A stretch of 64,000 nucleotides of DNA. Source: Ryuthela nishihirai (Eukaryota; Arthropoda; Arachnida; Araneae; Heptathelidae). The stretch's first letter is position 1. Each line of letters starts with the position of its first letter. This document shows positions 32,707 through 42,478 of this stretch, in pieces. A program made the position numbers and the translations under genes. Location: the NCBI GenBank assembly GCA_038380435.1, contig JAWZYU010000034.1, forward strand, positions 4,322,704 through 4,386,703, written 5' to 3'. Under the pieces are notes generated by a model. It did not search any database and had not been told where the DNA came from. It worked only from the letters and a program-made list of their open reading frames with translations.

Positions 32707-33022
32707 CGGGTCAGGTGTTGGCTCAGTGGGTTCGACTCTCGCCTGGGTCAGAGTTCAGAATTATCTCCTCTAAACCCCCGGCCAACTCTCAATCACTAGG
32801 GAACACCAATGGGCTTGGCAAAGACTTTCGTCTATCGGATGGGACGAAAAACGTAGTTCCGTGTGCGGGAGAGTCTTATTCTGTGCACATTAAAAAACGT
32901 GCTGGATGGCTTTGACGGAGACTACCATCCATCTTTTAACAGCTGTCCAGTAGTCCTGCTGCCCCCAACCTTCTCTGAGCCCTCGAGATCTTTGTGATCT
33001 GCCATTGAGGTAAAACAACGTG
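32707..33022 (+). mobile_element. SINE copy, diverged, head shortened
   Basis: Lacks the anticodon-arm region: GGCTCAGTGGGTTCGACTCT fuses the A box to the B box. The body and tail run to GAGGTAAAACAACG. Confidence 0.85.
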
Positions 33023-33076
33023 AAATACGTTACGCTCTTAGTACAGAAGGTGGCGGCTACATTCCTGGTGTCTGGT

Positions 33077-33463
33077 GGGGCGGGGGTGGCTCAGTCGGTA
33101 GCGCGTCAGGCTCGTAATCTGTAGTTCCCAGGTTCGAGTCCCAGCTGGGTCAGCGTTGAGATTTATCTCCGCAAAATTCCCCGTCCTGCCCACGGTCAGT
33201 AGGGGACACCGATGGGCTTGGAAAGGCCGCCGTCCGTCGGATGGGACGTTAAGCCGTGGCCCCGTGTGTGGGAGAGCCATACCCTGTGCACGTTAAAGAA
33301 CACGCTGGATGGCCTTGACGGGAGGCTACCATCTGTCTCCCAACAGCTGTTCCAGTGGGTCCCCTCCCCCAACCTTCTCTGAGCCTTCGGGGTCCATGTG
33401 ACCTGGCCATTTAGCCCATGGTGTGCAAAAAAGTGCCGCTCAGAGGTAAAACAACCCAAACAA
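33077..33463 (+). mobile_element. SINE, full length
   Basis: Complete. Target duplication CCTGGTGTCTGG. Confidence 0.95.
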
Positions 33464-33830
33464 CCTGGTGTCTGGCGACATCTACTCGATAATTAATAAC
33501 CAAAGTGAAATATTATTGGCGCAATTTGATTTGCAATTGTATAAACTGCGCATGTCACACTTCGATAATTGTCATAAATCATAGACCAATAATCTGTCAA
33601 TTGTCTTTCAATCGATCAGTGAGAATTGACGAAACCTCAGCTAAGCAGTCTCCATATTCTTCCTATTTGAAGCCCTCGTTACACAGCTGATGATTAGTTT
33701 TATTTAAAAGAGTATTCCTCTGTCTGTTTTAATCGTAGGATTGTTAGATAGTCTTATTGGCAGGAGAACATGAAGTAAAATTATTATATTCACTAAAAAT
33801 ATAAGCGACATCTGTTGGCGAATTTTGTGG
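33464..33830. other. AT-rich interval
   Basis: No feature recognised. Confidence 0.45.
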
Positions 33831-33990
33831 CCCGTGGTGGTTAGCACACTTGGCTGCTGATCAAAGAGAACTAATGTCGAGCCTTGGATATGGTAATGGA
33901 TGTTTCTTTCCTTGTTGTCTTTCTGCTGAGGTCTCGCCTTCCTCGCATATTTTCTCTATGGCATATTATATTGAAGACTCCTGTCATACC
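33831..33990 (+). repeat. tRNA-like remnant, different head
   Basis: CCGTGGTGGTTAGCACACTTGG resembles the D-arm of another tRNA class and GTCGAGCCTTGG a decayed B box. Probably a relic of a second tRNA-derived repeat. Confidence 0.4.
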
Positions 33991-34080
33991 TCTGTGGTAA
34001 GCAGTTGCTTAAAGGGGTAATTTAGTTTCATTATTTATTTCATCATGTCTTGTGCTTGCTTCTAAGTTTCCTTACCCCTT

Positions 34081-34440
34081 GCGCGCCAGGCTCGTAATAT
34101 GTAGTTCCCAGGTTCGAGTCCCAGCTGGGTCAGCGTTGATATTTATCTCCGCAAAATTCCCCGCCCTGCCCACGGTCAGTAGGGGACACCGATGGGCTTG
34201 GAAAGGCCACCGTCCGTCGGATGGGACGTTAAGCCGTGGCCCCGTGTGCGGGAGAGAGATACCCTGTGCACGTTAAAGAACACGCTGGATGGCCTTGACG
34301 GGAGGCTACCATCTGTCTCCCAACAGCTGTTCCAGTGGGTCCCCTCCCCCAACCTTCTCTGAGCCTTCGGGGTCCATGTGACCTGGCCATTTAGCCCATG
34401 GTGTGCAAAGAAAAGTGCCGCTCAGAGGTAAAACAACCCA
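34081..34440 (+). mobile_element. SINE, 5' truncated, unit 1 of a trimeric insertion
   Basis: Starts inside the head at GCGCGCCAGGCTCG. Its tail runs directly into a second tail unit. The target duplication TCCTTACCCCTTG lies at 34069-34081 and again only after unit 3. Confidence 0.93.
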
Positions 34441-34610
34441 ACGTTAAAGAACACGCTGGATGGCCTTGACGGGAGGCTACCATCTGTCTCCCAACAGCTG
34501 TTCCAGTGGGTCCCCTCCCCCAACCTTCTCTGAGCCTTCGGGGTCCATGTGACCTGGCCATTTAGCCCATGGTGTGCAAAAAAGTGCCGCTCAGAGGTAA
34601 AACAATCCAA
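34441..34610 (+). mobile_element. SINE tail unit 2 of the trimer
   Basis: Begins ACGTTAAAGAACACGC, the same internal point as in the dimer at 24968-25524, and ends AACAATCCAA. Confidence 0.93.
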
Positions 34611-34787
34611 AGTTAAAGAACACGCTGGATGGCCTTGACGGGAGGCTACCATCTGTCTCCCAACAGCTGTTCCAGTGGGTCCCCTCCCCCAACCTTCTCT
34701 GAGCCTTCGGGGTCCATGTGACCTGGCCATTTAGCCCATGGTGTGCAAAAAAGTGCCGCTCAGAGGTAAAACAACCCAACAACCCAA
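34611..34787 (+). mobile_element. SINE tail unit 3 of the trimer
   Basis: Begins AGTTAAAGAACACGC and ends AACCCAACAACCCAA, followed by the TCCTTACCCCTTG duplication at 34788-34800. Confidence 0.93.
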
Positions 34788-34911
34788 TCCTTACCCCTTG
34801 AAGTCTGGTGTATTTCCGAGTTTTATTCTATTCTATTTGTAAAACTACAAAAAGACATAGCATGTACATAACAGTAAAATAACTTGGCACTAAATAATCA
34901 TAGTAATATTT

Positions 34912-35229
34912 ATAAATTTAATTACACGATAAAGCTGTATTGACAATAGTATATTAGCATGCACTATCAAGGTAGCTATAGGCAGCAAGAAAAAGGCCAC
35001 TAAGCCACAATTTTACCCTATTGGCAAATATATGACATAGATTCCTCTTATAAATGAACATGTACCAAAATAACTCAAATTATAACATAATCAAATATAA
35101 TCATATATATTTGCCAATAGGGCTAAATTGTGGCTTAGAGGCCTTTTTTTCTTGCTGCCTATAGCTACCTTGATAGTGCATGCTAATATACTATTGTCAA
35201 TACAGCTTTATCGTGTAATTAAATTTATG
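34912..35229. mobile_element. Foldback element with ~125-bp arms
   Basis: Left arm 34912-35035 (with ATTAGCATGCACTATCAAGG) and right arm 35101-35229 are near-perfect inverted repeats around a ~65-bp AT-rich spacer. No coding capacity. A non-autonomous foldback or MITE-like element is the simplest reading. The target duplication is not clear. Confidence 0.8.
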
Positions 35230-35440
35230 ATCTTTTAGCTGTGAAGAGAATTCTTATTAGTAATATTATAAACTTGGAACTTGTTATTCTGTCCTCTTGT
35301 TAGTGATCAAATAACACTATCCTAATCAGAGGTGCATTTATTGGCTTTGAGGACCTGCGATGAACTCTTTATTTGGGGGCCCTCTTCATTCACCTGAATA
35401 TAAATGACTATGCAAGAAAATTGGAATTTTGCGGCACGAT
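35230..35440. other. Unique AT-rich interval
   Basis: Nothing recognised up to the GATCACGGGCGGATTAAG repeat. Confidence 0.4.
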
Positions 35441-35601
35441 CACGGGCGGATTAAGTTGGTGCCCCATGGGGCAACAACTTCATCCTGCCAGGAAAATTAC
35501 TTACAACTTAATACTGCCAGGAAATATCATTAGGATCACGGGCGGATTAAATTGGTCCAACTTAATCCGCCCGTGATCCTAATGATATTTCCTGGCAGTA
35601 T
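35441..35601. repeat. Direct and inverted copies of GATCACGGGCGGATTAA
   Basis: The motif occurs at about 35441 and 35535, then inverted after 35557. The 45-bp arms 35511-35555 and 35557-35601 form a near-perfect palindrome with a single central base. Confidence 0.85.
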
Positions 35602-35629
35602 GATACTTTTCTTATTATTTCAAGGCAGG

Positions 35630-35805
35630 GCGGAACTAGAAAGGGGTGAAGGGGACCCCCCCCCCCCTTTGAAAGTGCTAGCAAGGGTAGCGGATGCAAA
35701 AACTTATTAAACTTGTGCATATTACATGCATTTTTAAAGTAATTTTTCAAAAACCTCTAAAACGGAATGGGAAAGGTTACACTGCAATGAAATTCGCTTG
35801 ACAAC
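35630..35805 (+). repeat. Dispersed repeat family C, copy 3 (rearranged)
   Basis: GGCGGAACTAGAAAGG, a poly-C run, then TTATTAAACTTGTGCATATTAC and TACTGCAATGAAATTCGCTT-like sequence (the exact bases vary) shared with 3930-4040. Confidence 0.55.
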
Positions 35806-35821
35806 ACACACACACAGTCGT

Positions 35822-36205
35822 GGGGCGGGGTGGCTCAGTCGGTAGCGCGCCAGGTTCGTAATCTGTAGTTCCCAAGTTCGAGTCCCAGCTGGGTCAGCGT
35901 TGAGATTTATCTCCGCAAAACTCCCCGCCTTACCCACGGTCAGTAGGGGACACCGATGGGCTTGGAAAGGCCGCCGTCCGTCGGATAGGACGTTAAGCCG
36001 TGGCCCCGTGTGCGGGAGAGCCATACCCTGTGCACGTTAAAGAACACGCTGGATGGCCTTGACGAGAGACTACCATCTGTCTCCCAACAGGTGTTCCAAT
36101 GGGTCCCCTCCCCCAACCTTCTCTGAGCCTTAGGGATTCATGTGACCTAGCCATTTAGCCCATGGTGTGCAAAAAAGTACCGCTCAGAGGTAAAACAACC
36201 CAACC
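35822..36205 (+). mobile_element. SINE, full length, at a MITE end
   Basis: Complete. ACACACAGTCG before and ACATACAGTCG after suggest that it inserted into the terminus of the MITE at 36210. Confidence 0.9.
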
Positions 36206-36209
36206 CACA

Positions 36210-36260
36210 TACAGTCGCTCAAAATATCCATAGCGTTCAGATATTTTTTGAGCGACTGTA
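36210..36260 (+). mobile_element. Minimal 51-bp Tc1-type MITE
   Basis: Only the two termini remain: TACAGTCGCTCAAAATATCC and ATATTTTTTGAGCGACTGTA, separated by about 11 bp. The whole interior is gone. Confidence 0.85.
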
Positions 36261-36936
36261 CACTGTTTTTGTCGCTTGCCACACACGGTTTTTGTTTTCC
36301 CCTCTAGATTCAGTCCTGCTTCAGGGTATTCTTGATTAGAGTCCGGAACAGAAAAGGGCCGCTTCTATCTCGACTTGTTGACAGCAAAGGTTAATAATAT
36401 AGTCTTTAGAAAATAGCTCAATTAGCATATTCCCCTCATTTATCAGCCTAATCCTACCAATGTTTGATTATTTAAAAACTGTATTATCCGATTACGCCTT
36501 ATCTCCAATTAGTTTCATTAATCCGTATACCACTTCAATGTAATTGAAGTTCCACAGGAAAAACAAAAATATCGATATCATCTATCATGTATTAGCTGGA
36601 AACACGAAATTGCCGCATTTTCTCTTGAATACCTTCTGTCGATCTAAGAATGTTTTTGTCATTCAACTATCATCTGGTTGTTTTGAAGTGCGGCAACAAC
36701 CGCTCTTAGAAACAAAGAAAGTGTCACGTGACTCAGGGCCTTCACGCCACTGGATATCAGACAAGGTCCTCACACTAATCCTACTCATAAAAAAACTCTT
36801 GTTTTTTAATGAGTAAGGCTTTGTACTAAATTTTTTTTACAAAAAATTATTGTTTTAGCTTTTATCGTCAATCAATAAACATTCAACTTTTTTGACTACG
36901 TGAAAAAAAACTCGACATTTTTCTGGTTAGATAGGT
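36261..36936. other. AT-rich interval
   Basis: A 90-codon plus frame (36544-36816) has no recognisable motif. No repeat identified. Confidence 0.4.
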
Positions 36937-37105
36937 GGGTTGGGTTGTTTTATCTCTAGCGGCACTTTTTTTTTGCACACCATGGGGTAAATATCCCGGT
37001 CACAAGGACCCCGAGGGCTCAGAGAAGGTTGGGGGAGGGGACCCACTGAAACAGCTGTTGGGAGACAGATGGTAGCCTCCCGTCAAGGCCATCCAGCGTG
37101 CTCTT
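36937..37105 (-). mobile_element. SINE tail-only insertion
   Basis: Distal ~170 bp only, ending (minus sense 5' end) at AGAGCACGCTGG, close to the junction point used in the dimer and trimer. Confidence 0.9.
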
Positions 37106-37379
37106 ATATGCATTTGTAACATAATTAAAACTGTCAGTTATTGCTTTTATACATGAAGAGTATGTACAGTCAAATATAATCAAAAAATCTCAATTGCAAA
37201 ACTTAAAAGTTGAAACTGGACAAAATGCAAACAATAGAATAACCATTTATCTAAGATGAAAACTGTGATCTTGATTTCTACTTTACATAACGCCTTTTTG
37301 TTTTATTTCCTGGCACTATGATTAGTTTTTTTTTTGTCTCTGTTTTAAACAAAACGAATTAATGTTTTAATTCTTTGTT

Positions 37380-37600
37380 TTTAGAATAAATGAAAGATTT
37401 TTTTTGGGGGGGAGGGGGGGTTTGGATGAATTCTTTTTGGACGATTCGCACTTTTCGAATCTCCCAATAGCTTTTTTAATAGCGATCTCTTAACTGTGGA
37501 AAAGGGTGAAAGTATCAAATTTTAAACGAATATTGCAAACGTTCTATTATTTTACAATTTGCAAATTTCGGTGATAGAGTGTGATGGTTGTGATGGTCAG
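37380..37600 (+). repeat. Dispersed repeat family E, copy 3
   Basis: GATTCGCACTTTTCGAATCTC, CCAATAGCTTTTTTAATAGCG and TTTAAACGAATATTGCAAAC match the other two copies. A G-rich run (37401-37421) precedes it. Confidence 0.6.
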
Positions 37601-37855
37601 AAGTTTATACTGACAGCATGGTTTTTCCCCCCCTTATTCCCAGGGAGGGCGGGAAAACGAAATTTTATCGTTTTAAGAGATTCGGCGAAAACTTCTTTTT
37701 GCTACTATTCTAAGCTACTATTAAAATATTTCCATTTTTCCCAATCATCCAGTGGTTCGAACTTCCACTCTTAGTGGGTGCTAAAAACGGAAAATAAAAA
37801 AACTGAAATCTGTGTGAAAACTACCAATATGCGCCAAAGGCAATAGGGCGGGGGT

Positions 37856-38206
37856 GGCTCAGTCGGTAGCGCGCCAGGCTCGTAATCTGCAGTTCCCAGG
37901 TTCGAGTCCCAGCTGGGTCAGCGTTGAGACTTATCTCCCCGTCCACGGTCAGTAGGGACACCGATGGACTTGTGAAATGCCGCCGTCCATCGGATGGGAC
38001 GTTAAGCCGTGCGAGAGAGCCATACCCTGTGCACGTTAAAGATCACGCTGGATGGCTTTGACGGGAGGCTAGCATTTGTCTCCCAAAAGTTGTTCCAGTG
38101 GGTGCCCTCTCCCAACCTTCTCTGAGCCTTCGGGGTCCATGTGACCTGACCATTTAGCCCCTGGTGGGCAAAAGAGTGCTTCTCAGAGGTAAAACAACCC
38201 AACCCA
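37856..38206 (+). mobile_element. SINE with small internal deletions
   Basis: Lacks part of the AAATTCCCCGCC block and of GGCCCCGTGTGCGG. Flanks AAAGGCAATA and AGAGGCAATA are the target duplication. Confidence 0.93.
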
Positions 38207-38384
38207 GAGGCAATATGCTCTTCTTCCGATTCTTATCTGAATGTGAAATCGTTTTTAGCAAAGCAGATTTATTACTGGGTTTTTTACATACTTTTCAGGC
38301 AATTTATTACGTTGTATTTATTCAAGTGATGACAAAGGGTATAGAGGAAGAATTGTTTTCATCCGGGTGGGATCCGAATCCATG

Positions 38385-38470
38385 ACCTCCTTTTTGGCTG
38401 CCGGTAGGTCGTGGGTTCGACTCTTAGTATAATTTGTAAAGACATTATTTTTTGTCTGTCACTTATATCC
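38385..38470 (+). repeat. tRNA-like remnant
   Basis: GGTCGTGGGTTCGACTCTTAG is a B-box-like T arm. The remainder is decayed. Not the main SINE family. Confidence 0.4.
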
Positions 38471-38474
38471 AATG

Positions 38475-38616
38475 TACAGTCGCTCAAAAAAATATCCGAA
38501 CACACAAGAAATTAGTGATCTGCCAGATCACTAATTTCTAAAATCATCGTTGCCAGATATTTTTTCTGAATTCTGTAATCAACCATAGTGTTCGGATACT
38601 TTTTTGAGCGGCTGTA
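38475..38616 (+). mobile_element. Tc1-type MITE, left arm deleted
   Basis: TACAGTCGCTCAAAAAAATA, a short GTGATCTGCCAGATCAC centre, and GAGCGGCTGTA at the right. Confidence 0.92.
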
Positions 38617-38942
38617 AGGGCTCAAATATCACTCATTCCATTCGTACACTCTTTCTTTTACAGCCCTTGTATTTAAAAACAGTTGTCGAGGTTTTGAAAG
38701 TATTTCCATTTCTAAAAACTGCTTGCATTTTTTTTTTGACTTGTGGGTTTTTCTTAACTTCAACATAATCACTTCTATCTCCCCTGGTTCATTAAATACG
38801 ATTTCGTCAATGTATCTTTCTTTCGAAACGTTCACTTCATATACAGTTTTTCGATGAATCTCGAAATTAAGAGAGACAACAAGAGAATAAACATTTTCCT
38901 CGAGGCTTACGTGTTACTTTGGAGCCCATTCCTTCTGGCATG
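38617..38942. other. AT-rich interval
   Basis: A 68-codon minus frame at 38629-38835 is Lys/Glu rich with no domain. Not called. Confidence 0.4.
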
Positions 38943-39326
38943 GGGGCGGGGGTGGCTCAGTCGGTAGCGCGCCAGGCTCGTAATCTGTAGTTCCCAGGTT
39001 CGAGTCCCAGCTGGGTCAGCGTTGAGATTTATCTCCGCAAAATTCCCCGCCCTGCCCACGGTCAGTAGGGGACACCGATGGGCTTGGAAAGACCGCCGTC
39101 CGTCGGATGGGACGTTAAGCCGTGGCCCCGTGTGCGGGAGAGCCATACCCTGTGCACGTTAAAGAACACGCTGGATGGCCTTGACGGGAGGCTACCATCT
39201 GTCTCCCAACAGCTGTTCCAGTGGGTCCCCTCCCCCAACCTTCTCTGAGCCTTCGGGGTCCATGTGACCTGGCCATTTAGCCCATGGTGTGCAAAAAAGT
39301 GCCGCTCAGAGGTAAAACAACCCAAC
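38943..39326 (+). mobile_element. SINE, full-length reference copy, tRNA-Met-like head
   Basis: Seen: a ~384-bp unit, GGGGCGGGGGTGGCTCAG...AACAACCCAA, between direct repeats CCTTCTGGCATGGGG. The head has an A-box region TGGCTCAGTCGGTAGCGC and a B box GGTTCGAGTCCC. Its CGCCAGGCTCGTAATCTG closely resembles the anticodon arm of elongator tRNA-Met (TCAGTCTCATAATCTG), and some old copies here still read CTCATAATCTG. The middle has GGATGGGACGTTAAGCCG and GTGCACGTTAAAGAAC, which recall the conserved central domains of other metazoan SINEs (Nin-DC-like; inference). The tail is (CCCAA)n, not poly(A). It would be transcribed by RNA polymerase III and mobilised by a partner LINE that is not evident here. 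Confidence 0.95.
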
Positions 39327-39887
39327 CTTCTGGCATGGGGAGGGGGGAATTCTTTAGGGATATGAATCCCATTGATGTTATATAGCATTATGTTTATACA
39401 AAGCAATTAACAAGGCTTTTAATTAGTTTTTTTTTGTCACCAGGTATAATGATCTCTTTATTATACCAGGTGTTATTACTTTAGCAATTAATCTCATTAG
39501 CTTATCGGTAATTAAATTCCTTCTTGTTATCTAAGTATGTAAATGTAACGATTCCCGAAAGCCCGTTAATTTTAATAATTTTGTCAATTTTTTGCATTGC
39601 TTCACCAGTCATAAAATTTATCCTTTTTACGATTGCCTCTTTTGCTATTACTTAATGCGCATTAATTTTTAATTGCGCTTGTCTTCACAGTGACGGAAAC
39701 ATCCTCTGTCTTTGTTAAAGGCCATGAATATTTCGAATTAGCTTTAAATTCAAAATCAGTTTAACTCTCATCTTAAACCTTGTTAATAGGGCATAGTAGT
39801 AGCCTGGATCTAGAAAACAAATAGAGGAAATGAATCAAGCCGTAAAAGGGGGTAAAAAAAGAATGGATTTTCGTTACAGTATAACAT
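39327..39887. other. AT-rich interval
   Basis: Contains a weak inverted pair CACCAGGTATAAT / ATTATACCAGGTG (39438-39472). No gene seen. Confidence 0.4.
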
Positions 39888-40472
39888 TGCTCTCCTGCAC
39901 AGGGCGGGGGTGGCTCAGTCGGTAGCGCGCCAGGCTCGTAATCTGCAATTCCCAGGTTCGAGTCCCAGCTGGGTCAGCGTTGAGATTTATCTCCACAAAA
40001 CTCCCCGCCCTGCCCATGGTAAGAAGGGGACACCGATGGACTTGGAAAGGCCGCCGTCCGTCGCATGGGACGTTAAGCCGTGACTCCGTGTATGGGAGAG
40101 CCATACCCTGTGCACGTTAAAGAACACACTGGATGGCCTTGACGGGAGGCTACCATCTGTCTCCTAATAGCTGTTCCAGTGGGTCCCCTCTCCTAACTTT
40201 CTCTGAGCCTTAAGGATCCTTGTGACCTGACCATTTAGCTCATTTTGTGCACAAAAGTGCCGCTCAGAGGTAAAACAACCCAACACAACCCAAATCTCCT
40301 GCACACGGAACTACGGCTTTACATCATCCGACGGTCGGCGGGATTTCCAAGCCGATAGATGTCGCATTTATGGCCGAGGTAGGACAGATGGTTTAGCGGA
40401 GATAAATCTCAACGCTGGCCCAGGTGGGACTCGAATCTGGGAACTGCAGACGATTTTCTAGAGCACTACAGG
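39888..40472 (-). mobile_element. Old minus-strand SINE split by a plus-strand SINE
   Basis: GCTCTCCTGCACA at the left continues after 40293 as CACGGAACTACGGC and proceeds to the head at about 40472. The distal tail is missing. Confidence 0.82.
39902..40293 (+). mobile_element. SINE, full length, nested in opposite orientation
   Basis: Complete. Duplicated target CTCTCCTGCACA / ATCTCCTGCACA belongs to the older SINE. Confidence 0.94.
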
Positions 40473-40751
40473 CTGATCTAATCTTCGCCCCGATATCTGA
40501 ACGAAATGTCAACCAAGCACAAAATAATAAGATTATAACTAGAAGAATATATATATCATCTTTGCTCTATTGGATCCTTATTTTCAAAGGGAATGAAGCT
40601 TTTCAGTTTTCGCTTTTGACTCCCTCTAACAATGGTAATTTGAACTAATGGATGATCGGAACATGCAAATAGGAATTATTTTTAGTACGCATATAACACA
40701 AAAATAATTTCTCATTTATCCCTTAAAATGAAAAAACGATGCGTTTTCTCA

Positions 40752-40867
40752 TCCTGCCCACGGTTAGTAGGGGACACCGATGGGCTTGGAAAGGTCGCCG
40801 TCCGTCGGATGGGACGTTAAGTCGTGGGCCCCTTGTGCGAGAGAGCCATACTCTGTGCACGTTTTGG
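40752..40867 (+). mobile_element. SINE internal fragment
   Basis: From CATCCTGCCCACGG to TGTGCACGTT. Both ends are missing, with no duplication visible. It stops at the same GTGCACGTT that borders the dimer junctions. Confidence 0.85.
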
Positions 40868-41481
40868 AACTCGAAATTTTTCCACGTTCAGAGACGTTCT
40901 CCGCATTCCCAATTCTACCCTTTATGATAGGTCAGAGTTTCAATAAACCCAATGTAGACAAACCATTTTGAAATTATGCACCCTAAACCTCCAAGTGCTG
41001 AGCTTATTAAAATTAGTCTCCATCAGGTTGATGCCGTCAGATATCTGTGATTCCGTGTCAGGACTTGTTTTGGAAAGTGGTTTTATGTTTGTCTCAATTC
41101 ATTACTCTCCGTAAGTATATCCATTACGCGACATGGTTTAAAAATACTTATTACCAATCTATCCTCAGTACATGATGCAAACTCTTCCCTAGGAAGTAAC
41201 GCCACTCCGAAGAAAATTCGGCTATGGGAGTAATTATTTTTTTAAAAATCTACAAACGCTCTTACAGTTTTTAAAAATCGTCTCTTCCACCGTTTGCGCG
41301 CGAACGTATGACTCATCACACTGATGAAATTCGCGTTGCAACGTTAGTTACACGCTTTACAAGGTCAGTTGTTTTCATCGGGTAAATTTTGTAAAGACTA
41401 CGCGGCAGAATGCTTGAAGTAGAATTCATACGTTTCAACTTACGTAAAAAACTTTAGTTCCAACACGAATGTGTGTTAATA
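40868..41481. other. Unique interval
   Basis: No repeat or gene recognised. Confidence 0.4.
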
Positions 41482-41707
41482 GGGGACAACAGTCAAATAC
41501 ACTAACCTACTATAAAAAATAATACCTAAGTCTCACGCGATCGTACCCTCTCAACTTACCTGAGCTAATCCACCGAAATTCAACTGGACTGATAGTCAAA
41601 AATTTAGCAAATACTTCAACGAATCCGCCTAACTATGCTTTGACATATTCGGTTAAAATTTTATAGTAGATATTTTATAGTAGGTTAGTGTATTTGACTA
41701 TTGTCCC
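41482..41707. mobile_element. MITE with 35-bp terminal inverted repeats
   Basis: Left end GGGACAACAGTCAAATACAC and onward to 41516 matches the reverse complement of 41673-41707 (TATTTGACTATTGTCCC end), with one mismatch. The ~155-bp interior is non-coding. The target duplication is unclear. Confidence 0.82.
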
Positions 41708-41737
41708 TGACGTCATATCACGTGGCCAGTGACGTCA
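41708..41737. promoter_or_regulatory. Two palindromic CRE sites flanking an E-box
   Basis: TGACGTCA at 41708-41715 and 41730-41737 with CACGTG at 41719-41724. The CREs are 22 bp apart start to start, about two helical turns. These are the known bZIP (CREB/ATF) and bHLH-type recognition motifs. Function is inference. Confidence 0.45.
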
Positions 41738-42478
41738 AGTGGGAAAGCACAGTGCGTGGGGGTTACCTGGAGTGGGACTAAACTACTTAGATGTATGCAA
41801 TTTGTAGTATCCAATGAGGTAGAATGGTGGAAATTCAACGGATGAATAATAATCTGAATGATAAAAACTGATGCATATTTTTAACATTAATGCTAATTCG
41901 TATTATAGACTGTAAAAAATAATGCGCCCTTAATATTCAGAGGCTTTTAAATAAGAAAACATTGTGTTTTTAAAAAAAATTGTAGATCGCACCTTGGCGA
42001 CGGTAGCAAAAGCAGTTCACATGGACTAAAAGCAGGATTTAATTTTCAAAATTATTCCATTGAGTCTGGGAATTTTAAGAACTAACAACTTTCGTATTTT
42101 TAGGCATGTATATTGTAGAAGAGGAAATGCTTCGCTTTAGAAACCAACTTGACCACAAAGAATCAATGTAGGGGGTGTCTATGATTAGAATGTTAATAAC
42201 GAATATCTTATATAATAGGCGTAATTACATGCAGGCCAACGAACGAATTGGCAGACATGCGTTTTCATTTTTCATGGTGTCACATCATCGGTGACAAAAC
42301 TTTTCCGTTCCCTGTGGTTCGGTGGGTATTTGAGTGATCGGTGCCAAATTTACTGTGGTGGTTCCATTTAGGTGCAACTGTGTTGGGTTAAGAGATCGGG
42401 TTCCACTGCAATGAGTCGGGAGCCTCGAGGAGTGTCAGAAATTTCTGGGGACGCCTACCTAATGAATGGCCTAATGAT
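41738..42478. other. Unique interval
   Basis: No repeat recognised. It lies between the CRE cluster and the zinc-finger pseudogene, with no sustained frame. Confidence 0.4.

Noticed and set aside
33077..33150. Functional tRNA-Met genes at SINE heads
   Set aside because: The acceptor stem does not close, the anticodon reads CGT, and every one continues into the SINE body.
36544..36816. 90-codon plus-strand frame
   Set aside because: Low-complexity ends and no domain; consistent with chance.
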